In this document: in pieces, positions 14,813 through 24,623 of the stretch | Numbering within the stretch: the stretch's first letter is position 1 | How the letters are laid out: every line of letters begins with the position of its first letter | Source: Streptomyces sp. CB02009 | GTDB lineage: Bacteria; Actinomycetota; Actinomycetes; Streptomycetales; Streptomycetaceae | Assembly: GCF_001905825.1 (NCBI RefSeq) | Contig: NZ_LIVV01000001.1 | Location: 917,582 to 981,581 of the forward strand | Length of the DNA: 64,000 nucleotides | Direction: 5' to 3' | Position numbers and translations under genes: made by a program | Notes under the pieces: model-generated | The model's input: the letters and a program-made list of their open reading frames with translations, nothing else | Database searches by the model: none | What the model was told of the DNA's origin: nothing

Positions 14813-15841
14813 ATGCTGCAGGCACTGGGACTGGGAGGGAACGAAGAGGCCGTCTACACCGCGCTGCTCTCCCGCCCGACCGCCTCCTCGCAGGAGCTCG
14901 TACGCCAGACCGGGCTCGGGGAGTCCGAGGTCGACCGCGTCCTCCTCGACCTGTCGGAACGCGGGCTCGTGGTGGTGGCCGCCGAAGGCGACGACCGGCT
15001 GCCCGACCCCTCCGACGGCGGGTCCCCCCGGCCGTCCGCCCGCTACCGGCTCACCCCGCCCTCGGTGGCCCTGGCCCCGCTGCTCGTCGAGCAGCGCAAC
15101 GCGCTGCATCGGGCCGAGGCCGCGTTCACGATGCTGACCGAGCAGTACCGCAGCACCGCCGCGCATCCGGCGGGCAGCGTCGTGGAGGTGGTGGTCGGCA
15201 GGGAGCAGGTCGCGCATCGGTTCCACCAACTGCAGCGCGGAGCCCAGCGGGAGCTGCTCATGTTCCTCGTCGGCGAGCCCAGCGCGGTGGCCCGCGAGGA
15301 CGCCGACGTCTCGGAGAGCTCCGCTCTGGACCGGGGAGTCGACTTCCGGCTCGTGGCCACCAAGGACTATCTCGACGGTCCCGGAGTGGGGAGGGACGTG
15401 CGGGAGGGCATCTCCGCGGGTCTGGAGATCCGCCTGGCCGAGTCCCTGCCGTTGAAGATGATGGTGTCGGACCGGGAGCGTGCCATGGTGCCGCTGGACA
15501 TGGCCGACTCCGGCGGCGAGCCGAGCGCCATCGTGGTGCACCGCAGCGGTCTGCTGACGGCGCTGGTCCAGCTCTTCGAGCGGGAATGGGCCCAGGCCCG
15601 GCCGCTGTTCGACACCTCCCGCGGTGTGTGTGCGGAGGCGGCGGCCGACGACCGGCCGACCGAGGGGGAGTTGGAGGTGCTCGCCCTGATGCTCGCGGGG
15701 GTCTCCGACCGGAGGGTGGCCTCACAGCTCGACGTCTCGATCCGCACCGTGGAGCGGCGCACCCGCAGCCTGATGGACCGCGCCGGAGCGGATTCCCGTC
15801 TGCAACTCGGCTGGCACGCCGCGCGTTCGGGCTGGCTCTGA
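14813..15841 (+). CDS. TrmB-like / LuxR HTH transcriptional regulator
   Basis: 342 residues from the ATG at 14813 (GAGGAG upstream). The N-terminus is a TrmB-type winged helix (ALGLGGNEEAVYTALLSRPT, VRQTGLGESEVDRVLLDLSE, RGLVVVAAEGD). A central PLD-like effector region contains EVVVGREQVAHRF and FRLVATKDYL. The C-terminus is a LuxR/GerE helix-turn-helix (GELEVLALMLAGVSDRRVAS, QLDVSIRTVERRTRSLMDRA). This architecture is common among streptomycete regulators of peptidases and secondary metabolism. The next gene downstream, a secreted subtilase, is a reasonable but unproven target. Confidence 0.85.
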   Translation: MLQALGLGGNEEAVYTALLSRPTASSQELVRQTGLGESEVDRVLLDLSERGLVVVAAEGDDRLPDPSDGGSPRPSARYRLTPPSVALAPLLVEQRNALHRAEAAFTMLTEQYRSTAAHPAGSVVEVVVGREQVAHRFHQLQRGAQRELLMFLVGEPSAVAREDADVSESSALDRGVDFRLVATKDYLDGPGVGRDVREGISAGLEIRLAESLPLKMMVSDRERAMVPLDMADSGGEPSAIVVHRSGLLTALVQLFEREWAQARPLFDTSRGVCAEAAADDRPTEGELEVLALMLAGVSDRRVASQLDVSIRTVERRTRSLMDRAGADSRLQLGWHAARSGWL

Positions 15842-16043
15842 CCCGTCGTCGGCCGACGGGTCACGGGCGTGACCGGCCGGTGCGCGCCCCCGATTCCCGC
15901 GCGGCGAAGCGTTGTCGGATGCAAGCGCGTGTCGGGTGACCGCCATGCGGGGAACCCGCCACGTCCGGCGCCCCTCGGCGATCCGTGTCTCTGCCAGGCT
16001 GCAGCTGCATCCCGACACGTTCACGGTTTCCAGTGGGAGATTC

Positions 16044-19000
16044 ATGCGCTCCATCACGCGTACAGCCCTGGGCGCGGCGATCGCCGCCGTCCTGACCGTC
16101 ACCGCGGTCGCACCGTCCGGTTCGGCGGCCGCACCGCCCGACGGCACCTCGGGCAAGCGGCCCGTCGTCGGCAGCGGCACCGCCCCGGGGAAGGGAAAGC
16201 AGGCGACGGTGACACTCGTCACCGGTGACAGGGTCGTGGTGACCACCGACCCGTCGGGTCGCAGTTCCGCGGCCGTCCTCCCCCGCGAGGACGGCACGCT
16301 GCCGACCGTCCAGACCTACCAGTCGGGCAAGGACCTCTACGTCTACCCGGAGGGCGCCACACAGGCGATAGCCGAAGGCACGGTGGACGAGCGACTGTTC
16401 AACGTGACGGGGCTCGTCCGCCAGGGGTACGACGACGCGCACACCGACGCGCTGCCGCTCATCGCCACCTACCTGCCCGGTGCGGACGTCGCCGACAGCG
16501 CTCCGGCGGCCCCACGCGGAGCCGAACGCGGTCTCCGCCTTCCGGCGGTGGACGGCGTCGCGCTCAAGGCCGACAAGGACACCGCCGCCGCCTTCTGGCA
16601 GGACGTCACCGACCCCCGCTCGCGTTCCGCCGCCACGCTGAAGAAGCTGTGGCTGGACGGCAAGGTCGAGGCGACCCTCGACCGGTCCACCGCCCAGGTG
16701 CACGCGCCCGAGGCGTGGGCCGCCGGGTACGACGGCGAGGGCACCAAGGTCGCCGTCCTCGACACGGGCGTGGACGCCGAGCACCCGGACCTGGCGGGCC
16801 GGGTCGCCGCGTCGAAGAACTTCACCGGCTCCGCGACCACCGGAGACCTGGTCGGCCACGGCACGCACACCGCCTCCACGGTCGGCGGGTCGGGAGCGGC
16901 GAGCGGAGGACGCATGAAGGGCGTCGCTCCCGGTGCCTCCCTGCTCGTCGGCAAGGTCCTCGACGACCAGGGGTACGGTCAGGACTCCTGGGTCATCGCC
17001 GGCATGCAGTGGGCCGTCGACCAGCAGGCCGACGTCGTCTCGATGAGTCTGGGCAGCGCCGCGATCGGTGACTGCACGGACCCGGTGGCCCAGGCCGCGC
17101 AGCAGCTCGCGCGCAGCGGCGACGCGCTGTTCGTCGTCGCCGCGGGCAACGCCGGTTCGGGCACCGAGACCGTCTCCTCGCCCGGCTGCGTGCCCGAGGC
17201 GCTGACCGTAGGCGCCGTGGACCGCGACGACACCACGGCATGGTTCTCCAGCCGCGGACCGGTGGCCGTCACCCGCACGCTCAAGCCCGAACTGGCCGCG
17301 CCCGGAGTCGGCATCTCGGCGGCGAGCGCGGGCGGCCGGGGCGTCTACGCCTACCGCGCGATGTCCGGCACCTCCATGGCCACCCCGCACGTCGCGGGCG
17401 CCGCGGCCATCCTCCGCCAGGCCCACCCGGACTGGACCGCGCCGCAGCTCAAGGCCGCCCTGGTCTCCTCCGCCCGCACCGGTGGGAAGGTCGCGGGCCC
17501 CGACCAGACCGGCGCCGGAGTGCTCGACGTGCTCGGCGCGGTGGAGCAGAAGGTGCTCTCGGCGCCCGCCGTCCAGGCCGGGGCCTACAACTGGCCGCAG
17601 GACGCCTCGGACCGCACCACCGTGCAGGTGCCCTTCACCAACACCGGCCCGAGCACCCTCACCCTGAACCTGAGGGTCAGCGACGTGCACGGCAACGACG
17701 GCAGCGAGATCCGCTCCCGCATCGCCGAGCCGGCCGACAGCAGGGTGAGGGTCCCCGCGGGGGCCACCGTGCAGGTGCCGCTGCGGATCGACCCCACCGC
17801 CCGCCTGAAGGACTCCCAGTACGGCGCGGTCACCGGCCGGATCCTCGCCACCGGCAGCGGGACGCATGTCTCCGTGCCCTTCACCCTGTACGTCCAGCCC
17901 GAGACCGTCACCCTCCGGATCAAGGTCGTCGACCGCGAAGGCAAGCCCGCGACCGGCTCCTCCTCCGTGGAACTCGTCAGTCTCGACACCGACAAGGGCG
18001 AGCGGCGCTTCAACGCGGGTGCGGCCGAGCAGACGTTCAGCCTGCGGCCGGGTGACTACGCCCTGAGCAGCTTCGTCGCGTCGTACGGCGCGAGCGGCAC
18101 GACCGAATCGCTCAGCTACCTGGCACGGCCCCAGTTCCGCGTCACCCGTGACACCACCCTGGTCCTCGACGCCCGCGAGGCCCACCGGCTGAGCCTGCGG
18201 ACCGACCGGCCCTCGACCTCGGACAGCACCACGTTCAGCTACTCCCGCACGTGGGACGACACCTGGCAGACCGCCGGATCGGTCGTCATCCCGAACAGCG
18301 TCCGCCACCTCTACGCGGACATCGACGGACGTGCCAGGACCGGCACCTTCGAGTTCCGCTCCACCTGGCGCGCGATCGGTTCCGAGGGCGGCTCCCCGTA
18401 CGTCTACAACCTGTCGTACCCGACCCGGGGACCGCTGCGCTCCGACCAGGTCTACCGGCCCCAGGACGCCAGGCTGGCCCAGGTGAGGGAGACCTGGAAG
18501 GCGCTGGGCAAGGAGGCCGACTACCTCGACGCGCTGTTCGTGCGTCCCTCCGGCGGCGACAGCGGCCTCATCACCGTCGCGGCGTTCCGGGACGTCGAGG
18601 CGCCCGGTGTCCGCACCGCCTACTACACGACCGGCGGCGACGCCTGGTACCACGGCGCGATGACCAGCTTCCCGTTCGCCGCCTTCATGGGCGACCAGGA
18701 GCGCACCTACCGGGACGGGCAGCGCGCCGCCGAGGAGTGGTACGGCGGCCCCCTGCGACCGGGTGCGCCGCGCGACGCGAACGGCAGGCCGATGCTGGCC
18801 GCCGAGCGCCAGGGCGATCTGATCGGCTTCCAGAACGCGCTCTGGATCGACGGCTCCGGCGACCACTGGACCTACGGCGGATCGTTCGGCGACCTCGGCA
18901 ACCTGGTGCTGAAGCGCGACGGCGAGCGGATCGGCAGCCGTGCCTACCCGTACGGCGTGTTCGAGGTGCCGGACGAGGACGCCGCGTACGAGCTGACGCA

Positions 19001-19433
19001 GAAGCTGGACAAGATCCTCACCGGGGACCGGAACTGGCTCCGCTCGACCTCTGCCACCACCACCTGGAGCTTCCGCTCCCACCGGGAGCCGGACGTCCAC
19101 TCGCGCGGACTGCCCATCCTCTCCCCGGCGTACGACCTGCCGGTGGACGGCCTGAACACCCTGCCCGCGCGGAGCGGCATCGAGGTCGGCCTGTCGGTCG
19201 AGGGCCACGCCGGGTACGCCCCGGGCGCGATCACCGCGGCTTCGCTATCCTACTCCTACGACGGCGGCGCGACCTGGACCGAGGCGCCGACCACGCGGCT
19301 GGGCGGCCGGTGGACGGCCGTCCTCGACCACACCGGCGCCGGCGGGAGTCAGGTCATGACGAAGGCCTCCTTCACCGACGCGAACGGCAACGCGGTCACC
19401 CAGACCATCACCCGGGCCTACGACGTCCGGTAG
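16044..19433 (+). CDS. secreted S8 family serine peptidase (subtilase), 1,129 aa
   Basis: The start is the ATG at 16044 (GGGAGA upstream), which gives a Sec signal peptide (MRSITRTALGAAIAAVLTVT, with cleavage after about residue 28). A pro-region of roughly 190 residues follows. The subtilase triad is visible: D240 in VAVLDTGVD, H272 in GHGTHTAS and S444 in SGTSMATPHVAGA, with the oxyanion region VVAAGNAG between them. The C-terminal 600 residues are beta-rich extension domains. The length is typical of large streptomycete subtilases used for extracellular protein degradation. A 17-bp terminator hairpin follows. Confidence 0.93.
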   Translation: MRSITRTALGAAIAAVLTVTAVAPSGSAAAPPDGTSGKRPVVGSGTAPGKGKQATVTLVTGDRVVVTTDPSGRSSAAVLPREDGTLPTVQTYQSGKDLYVYPEGATQAIAEGTVDERLFNVTGLVRQGYDDAHTDALPLIATYLPGADVADSAPAAPRGAERGLRLPAVDGVALKADKDTAAAFWQDVTDPRSRSAATLKKLWLDGKVEATLDRSTAQVHAPEAWAAGYDGEGTKVAVLDTGVDAEHPDLAGRVAASKNFTGSATTGDLVGHGTHTASTVGGSGAASGGRMKGVAPGASLLVGKVLDDQGYGQDSWVIAGMQWAVDQQADVVSMSLGSAAIGDCTDPVAQAAQQLARSGDALFVVAAGNAGSGTETVSSPGCVPEALTVGAVDRDDTTAWFSSRGPVAVTRTLKPELAAPGVGISAASAGGRGVYAYRAMSGTSMATPHVAGAAAILRQAHPDWTAPQLKAALVSSARTGGKVAGPDQTGAGVLDVLGAVEQKVLSAPAVQAGAYNWPQDASDRTTVQVPFTNTGPSTLTLNLRVSDVHGNDGSEIRSRIAEPADSRVRVPAGATVQVPLRIDPTARLKDSQYGAVTGRILATGSGTHVSVPFTLYVQPETVTLRIKVVDREGKPATGSSSVELVSLDTDKGERRFNAGAAEQTFSLRPGDYALSSFVASYGASGTTESLSYLARPQFRVTRDTTLVLDAREAHRLSLRTDRPSTSDSTTFSYSRTWDDTWQTAGSVVIPNSVRHLYADIDGRARTGTFEFRSTWRAIGSEGGSPYVYNLSYPTRGPLRSDQVYRPQDARLAQVRETWKALGKEADYLDALFVRPSGGDSGLITVAAFRDVEAPGVRTAYYTTGGDAWYHGAMTSFPFAAFMGDQERTYRDGQRAAEEWYGGPLRPGAPRDANGRPMLAAERQGDLIGFQNALWIDGSGDHWTYGGSFGDLGNLVLKRDGERIGSRAYPYGVFEVPDEDAAYELTQKLDKILTGDRNWLRSTSATTTWSFRSHREPDVHSRGLPILSPAYDLPVDGLNTLPARSGIEVGLSVEGHAGYAPGAITAASLSYSYDGGATWTEAPTTRLGGRWTAVLDHTGAGGSQVMTKASFTDANGNAVTQTITRAYDVR

Positions 19434-19481
19434 GCCTCTGCGCGGTCCGCAGACCTCGGGGTCCGGTGGACCTCGGGGTCC

Positions 19482-19520
19482 GGCCGGGCGGGCCTCCCAC
19501 CACGGGAGGCCCGCCCGGCC
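19482..19520. terminator. 17-bp perfect terminator hairpin
   Basis: GGCCGGGCGGGCCTCCC pairs with GGGAGGCCCGCCCGGCC around ACCAC, 48 bp after the subtilase stop. It is preceded by two copies of CTCGGGGTCCGG. Confidence 0.85.
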
Positions 19521-19752
19521 GTCGGCCCGTCGCGCTCGGCGCCGGGCGGCGGCGCGGTGGTGCGCGCGCGGGCGATGCTCGGCGGTGCGTGAGGTGACAG
19601 CCCGGCGTCCCGACGGAAAGTCCAAGCGCCACGGCGAATCGTCCCTGTCTGCCGTGGGGCGGGTGCGAGCAGTCTGAGTGCCGCTCGGCGGCACGCCGTG
19701 CACCCCCGTCAAGGAGCCCTCCCCCTCGCGGCTCCTCCGATCAGGGAGAACC

Positions 19753-22254
19753 ATGCGCACTCCTCGCAGCAGACTGGCCGCGGCGTTCGCCGCCGCCGCG
19801 CTGGTCGTCACCGGCGGCAGCTCGCTGGCGACACCCACGGCGTCGGCGGCGGCCGCGGCGGAAGCGGCTCCCAGCGCCGCCACCTACACCGTCACCGTCG
19901 GCGCCAAGGGTTCGTGGACCCACCCCGACGACACCCCCGCCGGCACCTACATCGACAAGGACGGCACGTTCTACTTCCAGCAGGCGCACGCGCTGTACGG
20001 CGCGAACGACCCCCGCAAGTGGACCTTCTACACCGGAACGAACTTCGACACCGCCACCCGGTCCGCCGCCCTCAGCGACGCGGTGAACCCGGCCAACTCC
20101 AACGACCGCAACAACGACACCACCTGGCGCTGCAACAACAGCCCGACGGGCGTGGAGTCCACCCAGGCGCCGTCCACCGGTTCGTACGCGCACCGCAACT
20201 ACTGCGACCTCGCCGGAGTCTGGGTCGACCCGGACACCGGCGACTGGTACGGACTCGTGCACAACGAGTTCACCCCGCAGCCCTTCGGCGACGGCATCCA
20301 CTACGACGGCATCGACTACGCCGTCTCCAAGGACCAGGGACGTACGTGGACCATCAAGGACCACGTCATCACCTCGCACTACAGCACCAAGCGCGGCGAC
20401 ACCGCCGCCTTCCCGCAACAGACCTACCACTACGGCACCGGTGACCAGCGCCTGTTCGTCGACACCGCGTCCGGCTACTTCTACGCCTTCTACGGCTCCC
20501 GGATCGTGAACAAGGGCGGCGGCTGGGCCGCGTTCTACGGGCACGTCGCCCGGGCTCCGATCGCGTCGAAGATGGCGCCCGGCTCCTGGCAGAAGTGGTA
20601 CGGCGGAGCCTGGTCCGAGCCCGGCGTCGGAGGCCGCGAGAGCACCATGGTCCCGGTCGGCCCAGGCAGCACCACGGGCTACACCCCGCCGTCGAAGGAG
20701 TACGACCCGGCCAGCAGCGGCACCGTGAGCCAGCAGGTGGCCGCCGGTCTGACGCCACCGACGTCCCCGCTGTTCGTCATGGACATCACGTACAACGCCC
20801 ATCTCGGCCTGTACATCGGCCAGCCCCAGGCGGTCGACCAGAGCGGCAACGCCTCCCAGGAGATCTACGCCACCGACAACCTGGCCACACAGAAGTGGTT
20901 CCGCCTCGGTGACACCGGCAGCTACAAGAACGCCTCCTGGTACCGCTGGTTCCTCGACAGCGGCAACAAGACCGGCTCCGGGATCGTCGGCAGGAACTTC
21001 CGCTCGTACTGCTCCTTCGGCTGCTCCAACGGCACCGGCAGCGAGTACGTCAACCTGACGATCGGCACCACGGAGCCCGCGGCGCCCGTCGACACGACCA
21101 AGGCGTACCGCGTCTCCAGCTCCGGCGGCCGTGTCCTCGCCCAGGTCTCCAGCGGTCCGGCCACCACCTCGCTCGCCGCCGCCACCGGTTCCGCCCTCGA
21201 ATCCTGGACCTTCACCCCGAACGGGGACGGCTCGTACCGCATCGCCAACTCCGGCTCCGGCGGGCTCCTCGGCGTGAGCACCACCTCCACCGCCACGCGG
21301 GCCTGGGGCACCAAGCCCACCGTCACGGCCGCCCCGGCCGACGGCCCGACCGTCGGACAGCAGTGGTTCGTCATCCGGGGCACCTCGCCCACCGACGGCA
21401 CCGCCACCGGCACGTACAAGATCGTCAACCGCTACAGCGGCCTCGTCATCGGCCTCTCCGCCGACACCGGCCGCCTCGCCGAGACCACGCCCACCCGCAG
21501 CTGGAGCAACACCACCGGCAACGCCGTCGGCGGCACCCGCACGGCAGGGGAGCAGGCCCTCACCCTGACCCCGACCGCCCAGGTCCCCGAGACGGTGACG
21601 GTCACCCACCCGGGCAACAAGGCGACCACCCTGAACAAGGCCGTCTCCCTCCAGATGGAAGCCGCCGACTCCGCGGGCAAGCCGCTGACCTTCAGCGCCA
21701 CCGGCCTTCCCGCCGGCCTGGGCATCAGCGCCGCCGGACTGATCACCGGCACCCCCACCGCCGCGGGCACGTCCACGGTCACCGTCACGGCGTCCTCCGG
21801 CAGCGCCACCGGCACCACCACGTTCACCTGGGCCGTGACGGCCTCCCTCGACGGCGTCCACACCCTCACCGCCGCGGGCAAGGCGCTCGACAACCCCGAC
21901 CACAGCACCACCGCCGGCACCCGGCTCATCACCTGGGCACCGACCGGCGGCCTCAACCAGAAGTGGAGCCTCACCCAGCAGACCGACGGGAGCTACGAAC
22001 TCAGGAACAGCGAGTCCGGGCTCTGCGCCGACGTCGAGGGCGGCTCGACCGCCGCCGGCGCCCGCGTGATCCAGTGGACCTGCACCAAGGGCGCGAACCA
22101 GCGCTGGAACCTCGTCCGCCAGACCGCCGGCACCTACACCGTCGCCTCCGCGGCGAGCGGGCTGCTCCTGACCACCGCCTCCGCCGCCGACGGAGCGCTC
22201 GTCACCCAGCAGCCCGACACCGGCACGTCGCTCCAGAGGTGGACCGTCGGCTGA
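19753..22254 (+). CDS. secreted BNR-like protein with Ig-like and ricin B lectin domains
   Basis: 833 residues from the ATG at 19753. There is a Sec signal peptide (MRTPRSRLAAAFAAAALVVT, cleavage near residue 37). Residues 45-430 form a beta-rich catalytic-like domain containing WVDPDTGDWYGLVHNEFTPQ and an Asp-box SKDQGRTW, suggestive of a sialidase-like or other glycosidase propeller; no catalytic residues can be assigned. Residues about 445-610 resemble a beta-trefoil. A putative Ig (He_PIG-like) domain follows, SFSATGLPAGLG-type with ISAAGLITGTPTAAGT. The last 130 residues are a ricin B trefoil with QKWSL, QRWNL and QRWTV repeats that bind sugars. It is probably an extracellular glycan-active enzyme. 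Confidence 0.8.
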   Translation: MRTPRSRLAAAFAAAALVVTGGSSLATPTASAAAAAEAAPSAATYTVTVGAKGSWTHPDDTPAGTYIDKDGTFYFQQAHALYGANDPRKWTFYTGTNFDTATRSAALSDAVNPANSNDRNNDTTWRCNNSPTGVESTQAPSTGSYAHRNYCDLAGVWVDPDTGDWYGLVHNEFTPQPFGDGIHYDGIDYAVSKDQGRTWTIKDHVITSHYSTKRGDTAAFPQQTYHYGTGDQRLFVDTASGYFYAFYGSRIVNKGGGWAAFYGHVARAPIASKMAPGSWQKWYGGAWSEPGVGGRESTMVPVGPGSTTGYTPPSKEYDPASSGTVSQQVAAGLTPPTSPLFVMDITYNAHLGLYIGQPQAVDQSGNASQEIYATDNLATQKWFRLGDTGSYKNASWYRWFLDSGNKTGSGIVGRNFRSYCSFGCSNGTGSEYVNLTIGTTEPAAPVDTTKAYRVSSSGGRVLAQVSSGPATTSLAAATGSALESWTFTPNGDGSYRIANSGSGGLLGVSTTSTATRAWGTKPTVTAAPADGPTVGQQWFVIRGTSPTDGTATGTYKIVNRYSGLVIGLSADTGRLAETTPTRSWSNTTGNAVGGTRTAGEQALTLTPTAQVPETVTVTHPGNKATTLNKAVSLQMEAADSAGKPLTFSATGLPAGLGISAAGLITGTPTAAGTSTVTVTASSGSATGTTTFTWAVTASLDGVHTLTAAGKALDNPDHSTTAGTRLITWAPTGGLNQKWSLTQQTDGSYELRNSESGLCADVEGGSTAAGARVIQWTCTKGANQRWNLVRQTAGTYTVASAASGLLLTTASAADGALVTQQPDTGTSLQRWTVG

Positions 22255-22432
22255 CGGCGCCGCCACCGGCGCGCCGCCGGCCGACCGGACTGCCGGTCGG
22301 CCGGCGGCGCGCCCCATCGCGTCCGCCTGTTCAGCCCATTCACCCTGTTCAGTCTGTTCAGGCTGTTCACCCTTTCACTCGTTCGGAGCAGTTGAACGAT
22401 CGCTCCCATCGCGTCCGCCGGACGATGACCCC

Positions 22433-22867
22433 ATGAGCCAGAACACCGCACCCCGCCCGCCCAGCGCCGACGCGAGCACCAGAGGCGCCGCGGGCGGCAC
22501 CCTGTTCGCCGGTGTCCTCATGGTGGTCATCGGAATCCTGGACATCCTCCAGGGCATCGCCGCCGTCGCCGAAGACGACGTCTACGCCCGGGTCGGCAAC
22601 TACGTCTACGAGTTCAACCTGACCAGCTGGGGCTGGACCCACATCGTGCTCGGCGTCCTCGTCGGCCTCGCGGGAGCCGGAATCCTCATGGGCTCCGAAT
22701 GGGGACGGATGGGCGGCATCACGCTGGCCGTCCTGAACACCGTCGCCCAGTTCCTCTTCCTGCCCTACCACCCCTGGTGGGCCCTCTTCTCGATGGCCAT
22801 CTCGATCATCGTGATCTGGGCGCTTGCCACGGACTCCACCTCCTTCCGGAAGCACGGCGCGGCCTGA
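22433..22867 (+). CDS. four-helix DUF7144-like membrane protein
   Basis: 144 residues from the ATG at 22433; the Shine-Dalgarno is weak. Four hydrophobic segments are visible: LFAGVLMVVIGILDILQGIA, GWTHIVLGVLVGLAGAGILM, MGGITLAVLNTVAQFLFLPY and WALFSMAISIIVIWALA. The conserved motif WGWTHIVLG and the length match the small streptomycete family annotated as DUF7144. Function is unknown. Confidence 0.82.
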   Translation: MSQNTAPRPPSADASTRGAAGGTLFAGVLMVVIGILDILQGIAAVAEDDVYARVGNYVYEFNLTSWGWTHIVLGVLVGLAGAGILMGSEWGRMGGITLAVLNTVAQFLFLPYHPWWALFSMAISIIVIWALATDSTSFRKHGAA

Positions 22868-22947
22868 CCGACCGGGCCTGACCGTTCCGAACCGACCGAC
22901 TCGCCCGGACCGACCGACCCGTCCCGACCGGCCCGACCTGACCGACC

Positions 22948-22976
22948 CGGCCTGACCGACCGGGTCGGTCAGGCCG
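22948..22976. terminator. bidirectional terminator hairpin
   Basis: CGGCCTGACCGAC pairs with GTCGGTCAGGCCG around CGG, between the convergent membrane-protein and glutaminase genes. The preceding 80 bp consist of CCGACCGA-type short repeats. Confidence 0.75.
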
Positions 22977-22977
22977 T

Positions 22978-24309
22978 TCACAAGGGCAGCTCTGCCCAGT
23001 CGACGGCGGCGGACCGTGAGGCGAGCACGAGGCCCTGGCCACGGAAGGGGAGTGCGGCCCCGCCCACGAGGCCCACGAGATGGCCCCGGGCCGTGACGCG
23101 TTCCAGGACCCCGCGGATCAGGGTCTCCGCGGCCGCGTCGACGGCGGTGACGTGCACGAGGTCGACGACCGCGCGTCGGCGGCCCACCTCGGGCAGGCGC
23201 TCCGCCAGGGCGTAGGCCAACCGTTCGGCGGCGGTGAAGTCCAGCTCCCCCTGTGCCGCGACCCAGGCGGGCTGGTCACCAGGTGCCGTCTCGTTCCCCG
23301 CCCGGGACCACGCGGTCTCGCCGGCTCCGTCGCCCGGACCGGATTCGACGACCGTCGGGGTGCCCGGGGGAGGGTTGTGCATGAGGTGGAGCCCGAGCTC
23401 CCGGGAGAGCACGCTCAGCGCCGCGACCGCGCGGACGGGGTTCCCGGCGGCGTCGAGGAGGGGGCTGTAGCAGCCCATGCCGGACCGCCCCGGACTGACG
23501 GCCACCAGGCCCCCGGAGACGCCGCTCTTCGCCGGCAGTCCCACCCGGAGCAGCCAGTCGCCCGAGCCGTCGTACATCCCGCACGTCGCCATGACGGCCA
23601 GGACCTGCACGGTCACCGGCTCCGGAACGACCCTCGCGCCGGTGACGGGGTTGACCCCGCCGTTCGCGAGCGTCGCCGCCATCACCGCCAGGTCGACGGC
23701 GTGGACCCGGATCGCGCACTGCCGGAAGTAGACGTCGAGCGCTTCCGACGGGTCACCCGTGAGGGACCCCGCCGCGCGCATCAGGTGCGCGAGGGCGATG
23801 TTCCGGTCGCCCGTGACGGCCTCGGCGCGGTGGACCTCCTCGTCGACGTCCAGGGCCCGGCCGGCGAAGCCGCTCAGCGTCTCCAGGATGCGCGCGAACC
23901 GCTGCTCCGCGGTCGCGGCCGGAACCAGGGCGGTGGTCGCGATGGCCCCCGCGTTGATCATCGGGTTGGCCGGCCTGCCCGTCTCCGGATCGAGGCTGAT
24001 CGCGTTGAACGGCTCACCGCTCGGCTCGGCCCCGACCCGGCGGAACACCTCGGCGGCGCCGAGTTCGCTCAGCGCGAGGGCGAGGACGAACGGCTTCGAC
24101 ACCGACTGGATCGTGAAGAGCCTGTCCGCCTCGCCCGCCCGGTACCGGTGCCCGGACGCGCTGGCCAGCGCGATGCCGAAGGCGGAGGGATCCGCCCGCG
24201 TCAGCGGCGGAATGTACGTGGCGAGCTGCCCGCCGTCCAGTTCCCGGAACTCACGGCACAGATTCGCCAGCACGGCGTTCACCGCGTCGGCCACGACACC
24301 CTTCACCAT
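22978..24309 (-). CDS. glsA: glutaminase A with C-terminal STAS domain
   Basis: 443 residues from the ATG at 24309 (GAGGA 7 nt upstream). The serine-dependent glutaminase domain occupies residues 1-310. It shows FTIQSVSKPFVLALALSELG with the S-x-x-K pair, PMINAGAIATTAL, GDRNIALAHLMRAAG and GLPAKSGVSGG. The enzyme hydrolyses L-glutamine to glutamate and ammonia. A low-complexity linker (about 310-350) leads to a STAS-like domain with RRRAVVDLVHVTAVDAAAET, which may regulate activity or membrane association. Two-domain glutaminase-STAS proteins are known in actinobacteria and other phyla. Confidence 0.9.
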   Translation of the reverse strand: MVKGVVADAVNAVLANLCREFRELDGGQLATYIPPLTRADPSAFGIALASASGHRYRAGEADRLFTIQSVSKPFVLALALSELGAAEVFRRVGAEPSGEPFNAISLDPETGRPANPMINAGAIATTALVPAATAEQRFARILETLSGFAGRALDVDEEVHRAEAVTGDRNIALAHLMRAAGSLTGDPSEALDVYFRQCAIRVHAVDLAVMAATLANGGVNPVTGARVVPEPVTVQVLAVMATCGMYDGSGDWLLRVGLPAKSGVSGGLVAVSPGRSGMGCYSPLLDAAGNPVRAVAALSVLSRELGLHLMHNPPPGTPTVVESGPGDGAGETAWSRAGNETAPGDQPAWVAAQGELDFTAAERLAYALAERLPEVGRRRAVVDLVHVTAVDAAAETLIRGVLERVTARGHLVGLVGGAALPFRGQGLVLASRSAAVDWAELPL

Positions 24310-24363
24310 GCGGCCATCCTCGTCCAGAACTCGCCGACGCCCCACCGGAGGACGGCTCGCGCC

Positions 24364-24546
24364 TCACCCCTTGACGGTGAAGAGCAGATAGGTGGTGGTC
24401 CCGGCGAGCGCGAAGAAGACGAAGGCGCAGACGGACAGCGTGATGGCCTTGTTCCGCCGTTCGCGCGCCTTCCGCGCGCGCTGCTCCTCCTCCCGGATCG
24501 CACGGCGGGCGGCTGCGGCAGCGGTCGAGGAGGGGCGGGAGGGCAT
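24364..24546 (-). CDS. 60-residue single-helix membrane protein
   Basis: The ATG at 24546 has AAGGAG 7 nt upstream. The N-terminal half is Ala-rich then highly charged (REEEQRARKARERRNKA), and the C-terminal half is one membrane helix (ITLSVCAFVFFALAGTTTYL). It lies just downstream of the DsbA-like gene on the same strand, so it is probably the last gene of the copper/oxidase assembly operon. No family is recognised. Confidence 0.65.
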   Translation of the reverse strand: MPSRPSSTAAAAARRAIREEEQRARKARERRNKAITLSVCAFVFFALAGTTTYLLFTVKG

Positions 24547-24623
24547 GAGGGGCTCCTTATGTGGTCCTGTTCGGTGGGCCGCGCGGAACGAGCAGTCCGC
24601 CACGGGGAGTTCGTCGTCGGAGG

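Noticed and set aside
15861..19208. 1,115-codon minus-strand ORF opposite the subtilase
   Set aside because: It is an antisense shadow caused by high third-position GC. The plus strand has a complete catalytic triad and signal peptide.
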